DNA from: Veillonellaceae bacterium
GTDB taxonomy: Bacteria > Bacillota > Negativicutes > Veillonellales > Dialisteraceae
Direction of reading: 5' to 3'
DNA length: 64,000 bases
Assembly: GCA_025992895.1 (NCBI GenBank)
Contig: DAJPGA010000001.1
Coordinates: 1,320,501-1,384,500 of the forward strand
This document shows positions 46,618-54,365 of the stretch, piece by piece (position 1 is the stretch's first letter; the number at the start of each line of letters is the position of its first letter). The notes beneath the pieces were generated by a model. The model made no database searches. It was not told where the DNA came from and worked only from the letters and a program-made list of their open reading frames with translations. A program made the position numbers and the translations under genes.

Positions 46618-47327
46618 GTCCCGGGCATAAGGATGAAATGACACCAAGAGCTGTCGAAGCACTTGAGCAGTCGGACATCATTGTCGGGTACAATACTTAT
46701 ATTGCTCTTATAAAAGATCTCATCGGTGACAAAGAAGTAGTTGGCAATGGCATGCGCCAGGAAGTAGACCGCTGCCAGAAAGCTGTTGATCTGGCCGTTG
46801 AAGGTAATAAAGTTGCAGTTGTTTCTTCCGGAGATCCGGGCGTTTATGGTATGGCCGGACTGGTTTTGGAACTTATTCAGAAAGTAGATGCACAGAAGAG
46901 ACCAGAGTGCATTGTCATTCCAGGCCTTACTGCTGCGAATACTTCTGCAGCTGCCTTAGGTGCTCCTCTCATGCACGATTATGCTGTTATCAGTCTTTCT
47001 GATCTTATGACACCATGGGAACAGATTAAAAAGAGAGCTGATTTAGCTGCTCAGGGTGATTTTGTTATTGCCCTTTACAATCCTAAGAGCCGTGGCCGTG
47101 CGACCTACCTGGATCAGATCAGAGATATTGTTATGAAATATCGCAAACCTGAAACTCCTGTAGGTATTGTCCGCAAGGCAGGCCGTCCGGGAATGAATTG
47201 GACAATTACGAATCTTGAGAAGCTTCCCAATGAAGATGTAGATATGCAGTCGACTGTTATTATTGGAAACAGCAATACCTACGTAGCTGATGGCAAAATG
47301 ATTACTCCAAGGGGGTATAAGCTTTGA
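46503..47327 (+). CDS. cbiH: Cobalt-precorrin-3B (C17)-methyltransferase CbiH with N-terminal extension
   Basis: A 274-residue tetrapyrrole methylase whose core begins near residue 32 (IYVIGIGPGHKDEMTPRAVEAL) and contains SSGDPGVYGMAGL and YNPKSRGRATYL, typical of the ring-contracting C17 methyltransferase. The first ~31 residues are serine/asparagine/glycine-rich and not part of the family. No later ATG, GTG or TTG precedes the conserved core, and AGGAG at 46488-46492 sits ten bases before ATG 46503, so the start inside cbiG seems genuine. It overlaps cbiJ by 4 nt. Confidence 0.93.
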   Translation: MSISSTNGISKGPNNSSENKVCGSNNGSGHGIIYVIGIGPGHKDEMTPRAVEALEQSDIIVGYNTYIALIKDLIGDKEVVGNGMRQEVDRCQKAVDLAVEGNKVAVVSSGDPGVYGMAGLVLELIQKVDAQKRPECIVIPGLTAANTSAAALGAPLMHDYAVISLSDLMTPWEQIKKRADLAAQGDFVIALYNPKSRGRATYLDQIRDIVMKYRKPETPVGIVRKAGRPGMNWTITNLEKLPNEDVDMQSTVIIGNSNTYVADGKMITPRGYKL

Positions 47328-48142
47328 TTTGGATTATTTCCGGAACTCAGGACGGACGAGAGATTGGCGCCGAACTTGCGGATCGCGAAAATTTAAAGAA
47401 ACCAGATGAACGAAAGGGTATCCTTATGACGGTTGTAAGCCAGTATGGTAAAGTTCTGGCCGAACATACCGGAATCGATATAGAAGTTGGACGTTTCACG
47501 AAGCCTGATATGATCCGTATTATTCATGATAAAGATATCGAATTGATTATAGATGCCAGCCATCCTTATGCAGCCATTGTCTCTGAAACTGCTTTCAACG
47601 CATGCAAGGAAACTGGTATCCAGTATGTTCGTTACGAAAGACCTGAAATTCCTCTGCCGGATTACGATAAACTTTATGTAGTAAAAGACGAAAATGAGGC
47701 AGCCGAACTGGCCGGACGTTTGGGAAACAGCATTCTTCTTACGACAGGTTCCAAGACACTCAGCACATTTATTAAATCCAAAGCCCTTGAAGGCAAAGAA
47801 ATATGGGCGAGAGTACTTCCTACTTCCGGTGTAGTCAAAATGTGCGAAGAACTCGGAATGAAAGCTAAAAATATCCTGGCTGTGCAGGGGCCTTTCTCCT
47901 ACGAAATGAACATGGCAATGATTCATGATTATAAAGCGGATGTTCTGATTACCAAGAATAGCGGATTGGTGGGTGGCAGTGATAAAAAACTTGAAGCTGC
48001 TATGAGTGCAGGCATTGCCGTTATTGTTATCGAAAAACCGAAATCTGTGCTGACAGGGGTGCCTGTTTTTAACAATGCACAGGATGTGTTAAGTTATATG
48101 GAGGATCACTATGGATTTTATAAAGAACCCAAGAGCAATTGA
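47324..48142 (+). CDS. cbiJ: Cobalt-precorrin-6A reductase CbiJ
   Basis: A 272-residue reductase: IWIISGTQDGREIGAEL at the start, IDASHPYAAIVSETAFNAC, LLTTGSKTLSTF and DVLITKNSGLVGG are the CbiJ/CobK signatures. It reduces the C18-C19 bond of the macrocycle with a nicotinamide cofactor. It starts at TTG 47324 behind GGGGGT, in a TTGA overlap with cbiH, and overlaps cbiC by 32 nt. Confidence 0.93.
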   Translation: MIWIISGTQDGREIGAELADRENLKKPDERKGILMTVVSQYGKVLAEHTGIDIEVGRFTKPDMIRIIHDKDIELIIDASHPYAAIVSETAFNACKETGIQYVRYERPEIPLPDYDKLYVVKDENEAAELAGRLGNSILLTTGSKTLSTFIKSKALEGKEIWARVLPTSGVVKMCEELGMKAKNILAVQGPFSYEMNMAMIHDYKADVLITKNSGLVGGSDKKLEAAMSAGIAVIVIEKPKSVLTGVPVFNNAQDVLSYMEDHYGFYKEPKSN

Positions 48143-48773
48143 AGAAAAGAGTATGGATTTGATTGATCCGTTTATCTCTGATATTGATTTAACCGAGGAA
48201 GAGGTTACTGTTTATTCCCGTATGATTCATGCATCTGGAGATGTAGACTACGGCCATCTTATTCGTACAAGCGAAAATGCTGTAGAAGAGGGGATCAAAG
48301 CTTTAGCTAAAGGATGCAATATCTATTGCGATGTTAATATGGTCAAAGCAGGTATTAATAAGAATGCGCTGAAAGTTTTGGGTAGTGAAGTTTTCTGCCG
48401 CATTTCAGATCCGGAAATCGCTAAAATCGCAAAAGAAAAGAACATTGCCCGCTCCATGGCTGCAATGAATTCTTTCGGAACTGATTTGAATGGTGCTATT
48501 ATTGCTGTTGGCAATGCTCCGACGGCACTTTATGAAGCAATCCGAATGACACTGGAAGATGGAATTAAACCAGCGCTGATTATCGGCATCCCGGTTGGCT
48601 TTGTGGGAGCTGCTGATTCCAAGGAACAGTTAATCAGGAAAGCTCCGTGTCCCTATATTACAGTAAGAGGCACAAAAGGCGGAAGTTCTATCGTAGCTTC
48701 CTGCGTCAATGCTCTTATGTACAATCTGGTAAAACGCGATAATATGCTTTATGTAGAAGGCAAAAAGAAATAA
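48111..48773 (+). CDS. cbiC: Cobalt-precorrin-8 methylmutase CbiC
   Basis: A 220-residue mutase that moves the C11 methyl group to C12, giving cobyrinic acid. MIHASGDVDY (38-47) contains the catalytic histidine (H40); VGNAPTALYEA and GIPVGFVGAADSKEQL are further family hallmarks. It starts inside cbiJ behind GGAGG (about 48098) and ends the operon at a hairpin terminator. In this organism it follows cbiJ rather than heading the cluster. Confidence 0.95.
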   Translation: MDFIKNPRAIEEKSMDLIDPFISDIDLTEEEVTVYSRMIHASGDVDYGHLIRTSENAVEEGIKALAKGCNIYCDVNMVKAGINKNALKVLGSEVFCRISDPEIAKIAKEKNIARSMAAMNSFGTDLNGAIIAVGNAPTALYEAIRMTLEDGIKPALIIGIPVGFVGAADSKEQLIRKAPCPYITVRGTKGGSSIVASCVNALMYNLVKRDNMLYVEGKKK

Positions 48774-48779
48774 TTCTGG

Positions 48780-48820
48780 AGAAGCACTGATGCATATTGC
48801 AGAATCAGTGCTTCTTTATA
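48780..48820 (+). terminator. Terminator after cbiC
   Basis: GAAGCACTGAT and ATCAGTGCTTC form a perfect 11-bp stem with a 12-nt loop, followed by TTTA. Confidence 0.85.
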
Positions 48821-48916
48821 TAACTGTACTAATGCCTTCTAAATCATGTGGTTCAATATAATGATTTGTCCTACTTTTGTATCTAAGAGCCAATAGCTTT
48901 TTAGGAGGAAAATTAT

Positions 48917-49924
48917 TTGAGCGAAATTCAAAGCGTTGAAACTACCAAAAGTAAAAGCCTCAAAATTCTAATCATTCTTTTTTTTACAGGGTTTACCGTA
49001 TTTGCGATGATAGCAAGCCTTGCATGGGGTTCGGTAGATATTTCTTTCTCAACCATTGTTCACACTCTTTTGGGAAACGTTCAGACTACTGACGAAATGG
49101 TAATATGGAATATCCGATTTCCTCGGAATATTGTCGGAGCTCTTGTTGGTGCAAATTTAGCTGTCTCCGGGGCGATATTACAGGCTGTTATGAAAAACCC
49201 CCTTGCTGACCCTGGTATTGTCGGTGTTTCAAGCGGCGCTGGGTTAGCAGGTGTCATCATGCTGATATTTATGCCAGAGGCCTCTATGCTTTTAACCCCG
49301 GTCGCTTTTGTCGGAGCGATGCTTTCAGCTGCTGCCGTGTATGCACTGGCCTGGAAAAATGGAATCCGTCCGACACGAATTATATTGGCTGGTGTTGCGG
49401 TTAGTGCTTTCTTGGGAAGTGGAATATCTGCATTATTAGTTTTTTATTCTGATAAAGTACAGGGAGCGCTTCTATGGATGGTTGGCGGTTTATCTGCAAG
49501 AAGCTGGCCTCAGGTGGAGACACTCTTCCCTTACACGATACTAGGTCTTGTTCTTGCCTTGGCAGGATGCAAAGCTTTGACAATCCTGAGCCTCGGTGAT
49601 GAAACAGCCAGAGGACTTGGAGTGCCTGTAGAGCGTGTGCGTTTTTCTATGACTGCGGTTGCAGCCCTTCTGGCAGCAGGTGCGGTCAGTGTAGCCGGCC
49701 TGATTGGCTTTGTTGGTCTGGTGGTTCCGCACATTGTCAGATTAATCATCGGGACTGATTATAAGTATGTTATTCTAGGCTCGGCAATCTTAGGAGCCGG
49801 TGTCTTAGTATTCTGTGATACTCTTGGACGTGTTGCCTTCTCTCCGATAGAGATACCCGCCGGAATTATTATGGCCTTTTTGGGAGCTCCATTTTTCCTG
49901 TACCTGCTTAGGAGGAGTTCATGA
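48917..49924 (+). CDS. FecCD/BtuC-type ABC transporter permease
   Basis: A 335-residue membrane protein with about nine hydrophobic segments. RFPRNIVGALVGANLAVSGAILQAVMKNPLADPGIVGVSSGAG is the family core, and GLIGFVGLVVPHIVRLIIG near the end is its standard partner motif. The family imports iron-siderophores, heme and cobalamin. It starts at TTG 48917 behind an excellent TTAGGAGGAA and overlaps its ATPase by 4 nt. Location next to the cbi operon and an exported CbiK suggests corrinoid, cobalt-chelate or heme uptake; this is inference. TATAAT at 48857-48862 may be its promoter. Confidence 0.92.
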   Translation: MSEIQSVETTKSKSLKILIILFFTGFTVFAMIASLAWGSVDISFSTIVHTLLGNVQTTDEMVIWNIRFPRNIVGALVGANLAVSGAILQAVMKNPLADPGIVGVSSGAGLAGVIMLIFMPEASMLLTPVAFVGAMLSAAAVYALAWKNGIRPTRIILAGVAVSAFLGSGISALLVFYSDKVQGALLWMVGGLSARSWPQVETLFPYTILGLVLALAGCKALTILSLGDETARGLGVPVERVRFSMTAVAALLAAGAVSVAGLIGFVGLVVPHIVRLIIGTDYKYVILGSAILGAGVLVFCDTLGRVAFSPIEIPAGIIMAFLGAPFFLYLLRRSS

Positions 49925-50709
49925 TGAGTGAAGATACTGCAATTAAGATATCCGATGTGCATGTGTCATTCGGAAATCATCATGTACTGAAAGGGGCAAG
50001 CGGTGAGATAAAAAAGGGAAGCATTGTTACCTTTTTGGGAAGAAATGGCTGCGGCAAATCTACATTATTGAAAGTTGTAACTGGCAACTTGAAGCCAGAC
50101 CAGGGCATGATAGAGATTGAGAACAGAGCGTTATCCAGTTTCTCTACATCTGAAATGGCACAGAAAGTTGCCTTCCTCCCGCAAGTCCATGAAATCCCCC
50201 GGGATATGACAACGGAAGAATTAGTGGCATGCGGCAGATATCCTTATCAGCATTGGTGGACCGGAGTCTCAGCGCATGATCGTGAGATCATTGAACTTGC
50301 CATGGAAAAGACAAATACAATACATTTAAAGAATCGTATTGCAGCCAATCTTTCCGGTGGTGAAAGGCAGAGGGTCTGGATTGCCATGGCTCTGGCGCAG
50401 GAACCTGAAATTTTAATTCTGGATGAACCTACAACATATCTGGATATCTGCCACCAGCTTGAAGTACTGGAACTGATAGAAAAACTGAATCAGGATGAGA
50501 AATTGACTGTGGTTATGGTTCTTCATGATATTAACCAGGCAATACGTTATTCGCAGGACATACTCGTACTTGAAGATGGTATTATCAAATATCATGGAAA
50601 CCCTGTGGAAATTATGACTCATCAGACGATTGGGGAAATATTTCAAGTGGACGCTGATGTAGAAATCAGGCAAGGCCGGCCCAGCGTTATTGTCAACGGA
50701 CTGCTTTGA
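49921..50709 (+). CDS. FecE/BtuD-type ABC transporter ATP-binding protein
   Basis: A 262-residue ATPase: Walker A GRNGCGKST (about 40-48), then LPQVHEIPRDMTTEELVACGRYPY typical of the iron-chelate/cobalamin class, signature LSGGERQR, Walker B ILILDEPTTYLDICHQLEVL and switch histidine in VLHDINQA. It partners the preceding permease. Two ATG codons (49921 and 49924) are possible starts. The transcript ends at the hairpin at 50730. Confidence 0.93.
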   Translation: MMSEDTAIKISDVHVSFGNHHVLKGASGEIKKGSIVTFLGRNGCGKSTLLKVVTGNLKPDQGMIEIENRALSSFSTSEMAQKVAFLPQVHEIPRDMTTEELVACGRYPYQHWWTGVSAHDREIIELAMEKTNTIHLKNRIAANLSGGERQRVWIAMALAQEPEILILDEPTTYLDICHQLEVLELIEKLNQDEKLTVVMVLHDINQAIRYSQDILVLEDGIIKYHGNPVEIMTHQTIGEIFQVDADVEIRQGRPSVIVNGLL

Positions 50710-50729
50710 TAATTATTCTGTTTAAATGA

Positions 50730-50778
50730 AAAGTCCGGAAGCTTCTGCATTAATAAATGCGGAAACTTCCGGACTTTC
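50730..50778. terminator. Hairpin terminator between convergent ABC ATPase and binding-protein genes
   Basis: AAAGTCCGGAAG pairs with CTTCCGGACTTT, with an inner GCAT/ATGC helix, and T residues follow. Symmetric, so it probably serves both converging transcripts. Confidence 0.9.
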
Positions 50779-50804
50779 TTTATTATGAAGCCGGACGCAG
50801 CCCT

Positions 50805-51737
50805 TTAGCTGTTATAGGCCAGATCATACAGCTTCTCCATGGCTTCAGGAGTTCTTACCCCAGGATTTAACAGAAAGAGATCCGAGGGGAGGAAAAAGAC
50901 TTTATGATTTTCTACAGCTTTCAAGTGATTCCATGCAGGATTTGAACGCATGTCTTCATCCATCTTCTTGTTGATTTCGTCAGCATTTCCCATCGTCACA
51001 ACAAAGATGACATCCGGGTCGTCTGCAGTCAGCTGTTCAAGAGAATAAGGAACGGTTTTCCCAGTCAGATTAATATTCTTATGGGAAACGACGACATTGT
51101 TCATTTTCAGCAACTCTACCATAGATGCACAAATCGATTCAGGAGTTTCGGCAGTAATTGATTTGCCGGTAGCTCTTAATACGGTGACTCTGGCTGGTGT
51201 CTTTTCAGATGCCTTTTTTTCTATCTCGGACATTTTGTTATTATAATCAGCAACAATCTTTTTCGCTGCATCTTCCTTGCCATAAACCTGTCCCATAAAT
51301 TCCAGCAAAGGAACGTTATCCTTGATTCCATCATAATTAATGAGGATATAGGGAATTTTGTTGCTTTGAAGCAGCGATTCAAGTTTTGCATCATGACTCT
51401 TTTCACCAATAACAAAATCAGGCTTTAGTCCAACCAGAGCTTCCATATTGATATGCTGAACTGTACCAATAAGTGGAAGGGATTTTGTTTCGGCCGGAAT
51501 AGGACTTGTTGTTACAGGTCGCCCAACAGATGTGCCGCCAACACTATAAGCCATATTCAGAAGGGGAGCAGTCAGTGTGACAACTCTCTTCGGGTGAGCT
51601 TTCATTGTGATAGTCTGTTCTTCGTATTTGTATTGAATAGAACCTTTTTCGGCATTTGTGCCTGACGTTCCACATCCCGCCAATGTAAAGCATAGTGCAG
51701 CTGATACGAGAAGTGTACAAATTTTTTTTGGAGACAT
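50805..51737 (-). CDS. Iron-chelate/cobalamin-type ABC substrate-binding lipoprotein
   Basis: A 310-residue exported lipoprotein: lipobox LAGC with the lipidated cysteine at residue 22, then the helical-backbone binding fold of the FepB/BtuF class (PKRVVTLTAPLLNMAYSVGG, then LVGLKPDFVIGEKSHDAKLESLLQSNKIPYILI, and a late LNPGVRTPEAMEKLYDLAY). It most likely serves the permease-ATPase pair that converges on it. The ATG follows AGAGGAAAA on the minus strand. It lies downstream of the exported CbiK gene, separated by a terminator-like hairpin, so the two may be partly co-transcribed. Confidence 0.88.
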   Translation of the reverse strand: MSPKKICTLLVSAALCFTLAGCGTSGTNAEKGSIQYKYEEQTITMKAHPKRVVTLTAPLLNMAYSVGGTSVGRPVTTSPIPAETKSLPLIGTVQHINMEALVGLKPDFVIGEKSHDAKLESLLQSNKIPYILINYDGIKDNVPLLEFMGQVYGKEDAAKKIVADYNNKMSEIEKKASEKTPARVTVLRATGKSITAETPESICASMVELLKMNNVVVSHKNINLTGKTVPYSLEQLTADDPDVIFVVTMGNADEINKKMDEDMRSNPAWNHLKAVENHKVFFLPSDLFLLNPGVRTPEAMEKLYDLAYNS

Positions 51738-51813
51738 TTTTCCTCTTTCCGCGATCCAATAAATGGTCTGCCAGTAGAATAAGTTTAAGTCTGAATATCT
51801 ATTATCAGATTGT

Positions 51814-51852
51814 TAAAAGAACCTCCTCGGCATAAAATGACGGAGAGGTTCT
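51814..51852 (-). terminator. Terminator-like hairpin between cbiK and the binding-protein gene (minus strand)
   Basis: AAGAACCT (51817-51824) pairs with AGGTTCTT (51845-51852), with extra CTC/GAG pairing inside; on the minus strand TTTTAAC follows. It lies 23 bp after the cbiK stop and may reduce read-through into the binding-protein gene. Confidence 0.75.
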
Positions 51853-51874
51853 TCTAATCATATCACAAATAAAA

Positions 51875-52864
51875 TTATTTCTGCAGTGCAGAAAGGGCTT
51901 CGTTAGCTCTGTTTACATAAATCTGGCGAACATTTTTGTTTTCACCAAGTCCATGGATATAAGTCTTTACAGTAAATCCATCTTTTTCAAGGATGCTCTT
52001 ATGAGAATCCGGATCACTGCCAGCCATATCATTATTTGCATGATCACCAGCGACCATCATGATAGGCATCAGAGTAACTGTCGTATAACCGCCAGCTTTC
52101 AGTTTTGGAATGACATCTTCAAGATTCGGACGGCCTTCTACGGAATATACGAATACATTATTCATACCGAGCTGCTGCAGACGATCCTGAATAACAGAAT
52201 AGTAAGCATTGCCCGGATGCGGGGTGCCATGAGCCATAATCAGAGTAGCTTCATGCGGGCCCATCTTCGGAATCTGGCTCTTGAGAGCATTTAAGAATTC
52301 TACGATCTGATCTGGTTCACCTTCGGTGCCCTGGAAATACATAAGAGGCATTGCAAGAGAAAGTTTCTTGAAGTTGTTAGCCTGCATCTTTGTAATGATA
52401 GAGTCATAGCTGTATTCCATGCCAGGGATTACATCCAGAGAAACAACAGCAACACGTGTATAACCGTCTGCTTTCAGCTTAGCGAATGCTTCTTCTGGTG
52501 TTAATTTCTGGACACCTTCTTTTGCCTTTACTCGATCGATAATGATATGTGAGGTATAGGCTTCATAAACAGGTACTCCGGGATTGGCTTCCTGAATAGC
52601 TTTTTCAACAGCATCAATTGTCTTTGCACGTGTGTCCTTGAATGTTGTTCCAAAGGTCATTACGAGGATAGCATCTTTGTTTGGCGCATTCTTCATTGCT
52701 GGGTTTTCAGATGTCCAAACACCTACGGTAGAAGCTTCGCGCAGAGCTGGTGTAACGTCTTTGACTTCTGGATTCAACTCATAGGCACTTGTCGAAAAAC
52801 TGGCACCAAATGCACAAAGTGCAGCTACAGAGGCAACCACCATACGTCTAACTCCTTTTTTCAT
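51875..52864 (-). CDS. cbiK: Exported sirohydrochlorin cobaltochelatase, CbiK family
   Basis: A 329-residue class II chelatase. Residues 1-27 form a signal peptide (KKGVRR, hydrophobic core, likely cleavage after TSA27). The mature part has LVMTFGTTFKDTRAKTIDA, YEAYTSHIIIDRV, AHGTPHPGN (H212, H216) and MMVAGDHANNDMAG (H275), the metal-binding residues and signatures of CbiK. Cytoplasmic CbiK inserts cobalt into sirohydrochlorin; an exported form (CbiKP) is known in Desulfovibrio and has been proposed to work in metal or heme handling outside the cytoplasm. The neighbouring binding protein and ABC importer fit that role. No signal-less copy is in the window. A promoter and a structured leader lie upstream. 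Confidence 0.9.
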   Translation of the reverse strand: MKKGVRRMVVASVAALCAFGASFSTSAYELNPEVKDVTPALREASTVGVWTSENPAMKNAPNKDAILVMTFGTTFKDTRAKTIDAVEKAIQEANPGVPVYEAYTSHIIIDRVKAKEGVQKLTPEEAFAKLKADGYTRVAVVSLDVIPGMEYSYDSIITKMQANNFKKLSLAMPLMYFQGTEGEPDQIVEFLNALKSQIPKMGPHEATLIMAHGTPHPGNAYYSVIQDRLQQLGMNNVFVYSVEGRPNLEDVIPKLKAGGYTTVTLMPIMMVAGDHANNDMAGSDPDSHKSILEKDGFTVKTYIHGLGENKNVRQIYVNRANEALSALQK

Positions 52865-52913
52865 TAGAAAATCACTCCTTTTGCTAAAATTCTGGCTAAA
52901 ATAGAATTATAAG

Positions 52914-52968
52914 CAACTCGAGAGGGAATCTGAGTATTTCCCAAGTACTTGATTACAGTCTTGAGTTG
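52914..52968 (-). promoter_or_regulatory. Compact structured 5' leader of cbiK
   Basis: On the minus strand the transcript would begin near 52974 and fold at once: CAACTCAAG (52960-52968) pairs with CTCGAGTTG (52914-52922) with one mismatch, closing a multiloop that holds GGGAA/TTCCC (52938-52942 with 52924-52928) and the self-complementary CAAGTACTTG (52942-52951). The element ends 50 nt before the ATG. It is not a cobalamin, NiCo or other riboswitch that I recognise. Confidence 0.4.
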
Positions 52969-52980
52969 TTTTCTACACTA

Positions 52981-53009
52981 ACTTTAATACATGATTATTC
53001 TAAAGTCAA
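52981..53009 (-). promoter_or_regulatory. Promoter of cbiK (minus strand)
   Basis: On the minus strand TTGACT (53004-53009), 17-bp spacer, TAAAGT (52981-52986). Confidence 0.6.
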
Positions 53010-53328
53010 TAAAAAACGTTGAAATAATTAACATAGAAATAGAAATGCATTAAAAGAGTTTCTACATTTGAGAATATGTGAGAATATGATTAAACCTGGA
53101 TTTAAGTCACGACGGGAAATACTAAGAAATAAAATAAAGATTAAAATAAAAATGCCTTTTTGGAGAAATAACAGTCCGGCCTTTATAAAAATTAATTCCA
53201 TGAGTCCGGACTTGCAGGATGAATTGTAAGGTATGTGTATTTTACATCGGTCAAGTTTGTTTTGGGTGATAGTTATACCACAAACATGATATAATAAATT
53301 GTATTACTATAGAAAGGTATAAAAATGT
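53010..53328 (+). promoter_or_regulatory. Intergenic region upstream of mreB
   Basis: About 320 bp with no gene. An extended -10 TGATATAAT (hexamer 53290-53295) lies 33 bp before mreB. AGTCCGG (53173-53179) can pair with CCGGACT (53206-53212) across a 26-nt loop; the same AGTCCGG core forms the terminator at 50730. No further elements are recognised. Confidence 0.5.
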
Positions 53329-54363
53329 ATGAAAGCATTTTCCGCATTAACGAATAAATTAGGAATCGATCTGGGCTCCTCTCAAGTTCGTATTTTTCGT
53401 GATGACAGAGTGGTATTAGAAGAATCCAGTGTCGCCGTAGTGGATAATATCAATGGCAGAGTTCTGGGATTTGGTACAGATGCATTGATCCGATACCATA
53501 AAGAGCCAGAAAATCATTACTTGGCATGGCCGGTAAAAAACGGTTCTATTGCTGATTATAACATTGCCAAATCAATGCTTCGCTACTTTATCAATAAGGC
53601 TCTTCATCATTCGGTTAGCCGTCCGTCTGTCATGATAGCGGTTCCCTGTGAGACAAGTTCAGTAGCGCGGCATGCATTAGTGGACGCCTTGATGCATGCA
53701 GGCGCGAGGCAGGTTTATTTAATTGCCTCTCCGGCTGCAGCAGCTATCGGGGCTGATTTCAATCTTGAGAATTCCTCAACGATTTTATCCATGGTCATAG
53801 GCCGGGATGTAACAAATGTCGGATTATATTGCTGCGGCGGCATCGTCTCGCAGGTGGGAGATGCCTTTGGCGGACATAATATTGATGTTGGAATCTGTCA
53901 GTATCTTCAGGATAAATATAATGTCCTGATAGGAATAGAGCAGGCTGAAAAATTAAAGAGTGAAGTGATTTCTTTAACCCGTGGCGGGAATCAGGATACT
54001 TTTACTATTCGAGGCAGAAGAATTAGTGACGGAGTAGAAGTTGTCATTGAACTGTCCCTCGAAGAACTGAGCCCTGTTATGAAAAAAATCATGAAGCCTG
54101 TCTTATCGTCTGTTAAAAGGGCTATAGCAGAAGCAACACCAGATATGGCAGGTGATCTGCTGAAGAATGGACTGCTCCTCTCTGGCGGCAGTGCACTATT
54201 GTCCGGATTAAAGGACTGGCTTTCTTTTGAATTGGGAATTCCTGTGCTCGTTCCGGATAACCCGGCAGATATTATTTCAGAAGGCTGCCTGAAAGCTTTT
54301 GACAAGCAGAAGCATCTTTCTCTCTTGGTAGAGAATGGTGAAAAATATTATGGAGGCGCTTAA
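53329..54363 (+). CDS. mreB: MreB-family protein with degenerate ATPase motifs
   Basis: A 344-residue actin-like protein, normal MreB length, first in an mreBCD-pbp2-rodA operon. Phosphate-1 loop is GIDLGSSQVRIF (12-23) and the adenosine region is LLLSGGSALLSGL. However, the canonical IEEPMAAAIGA catalytic segment is IASPAAAAIGA here (A133, S134), and DIGGGTTE of the phosphate-2 loop is VIGRDVTN (156-163), so the catalytic glutamate and the aspartate/glycines are missing; GGDEFD is GGHNID (H183). The downstream operon is intact. MreB filaments direct side-wall synthesis; this one may bind nucleotide poorly or not hydrolyse it. The start is ATG 53329 behind GAAAGG; an overlapping ATG at 53325 is out of frame. 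Confidence 0.88.
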   Translation: MKAFSALTNKLGIDLGSSQVRIFRDDRVVLEESSVAVVDNINGRVLGFGTDALIRYHKEPENHYLAWPVKNGSIADYNIAKSMLRYFINKALHHSVSRPSVMIAVPCETSSVARHALVDALMHAGARQVYLIASPAAAAIGADFNLENSSTILSMVIGRDVTNVGLYCCGGIVSQVGDAFGGHNIDVGICQYLQDKYNVLIGIEQAEKLKSEVISLTRGGNQDTFTIRGRRISDGVEVVIELSLEELSPVMKKIMKPVLSSVKRAIAEATPDMAGDLLKNGLLLSGGSALLSGLKDWLSFELGIPVLVPDNPADIISEGCLKAFDKQKHLSLLVENGEKYYGGA

Positions 54364-54365
54364 TC

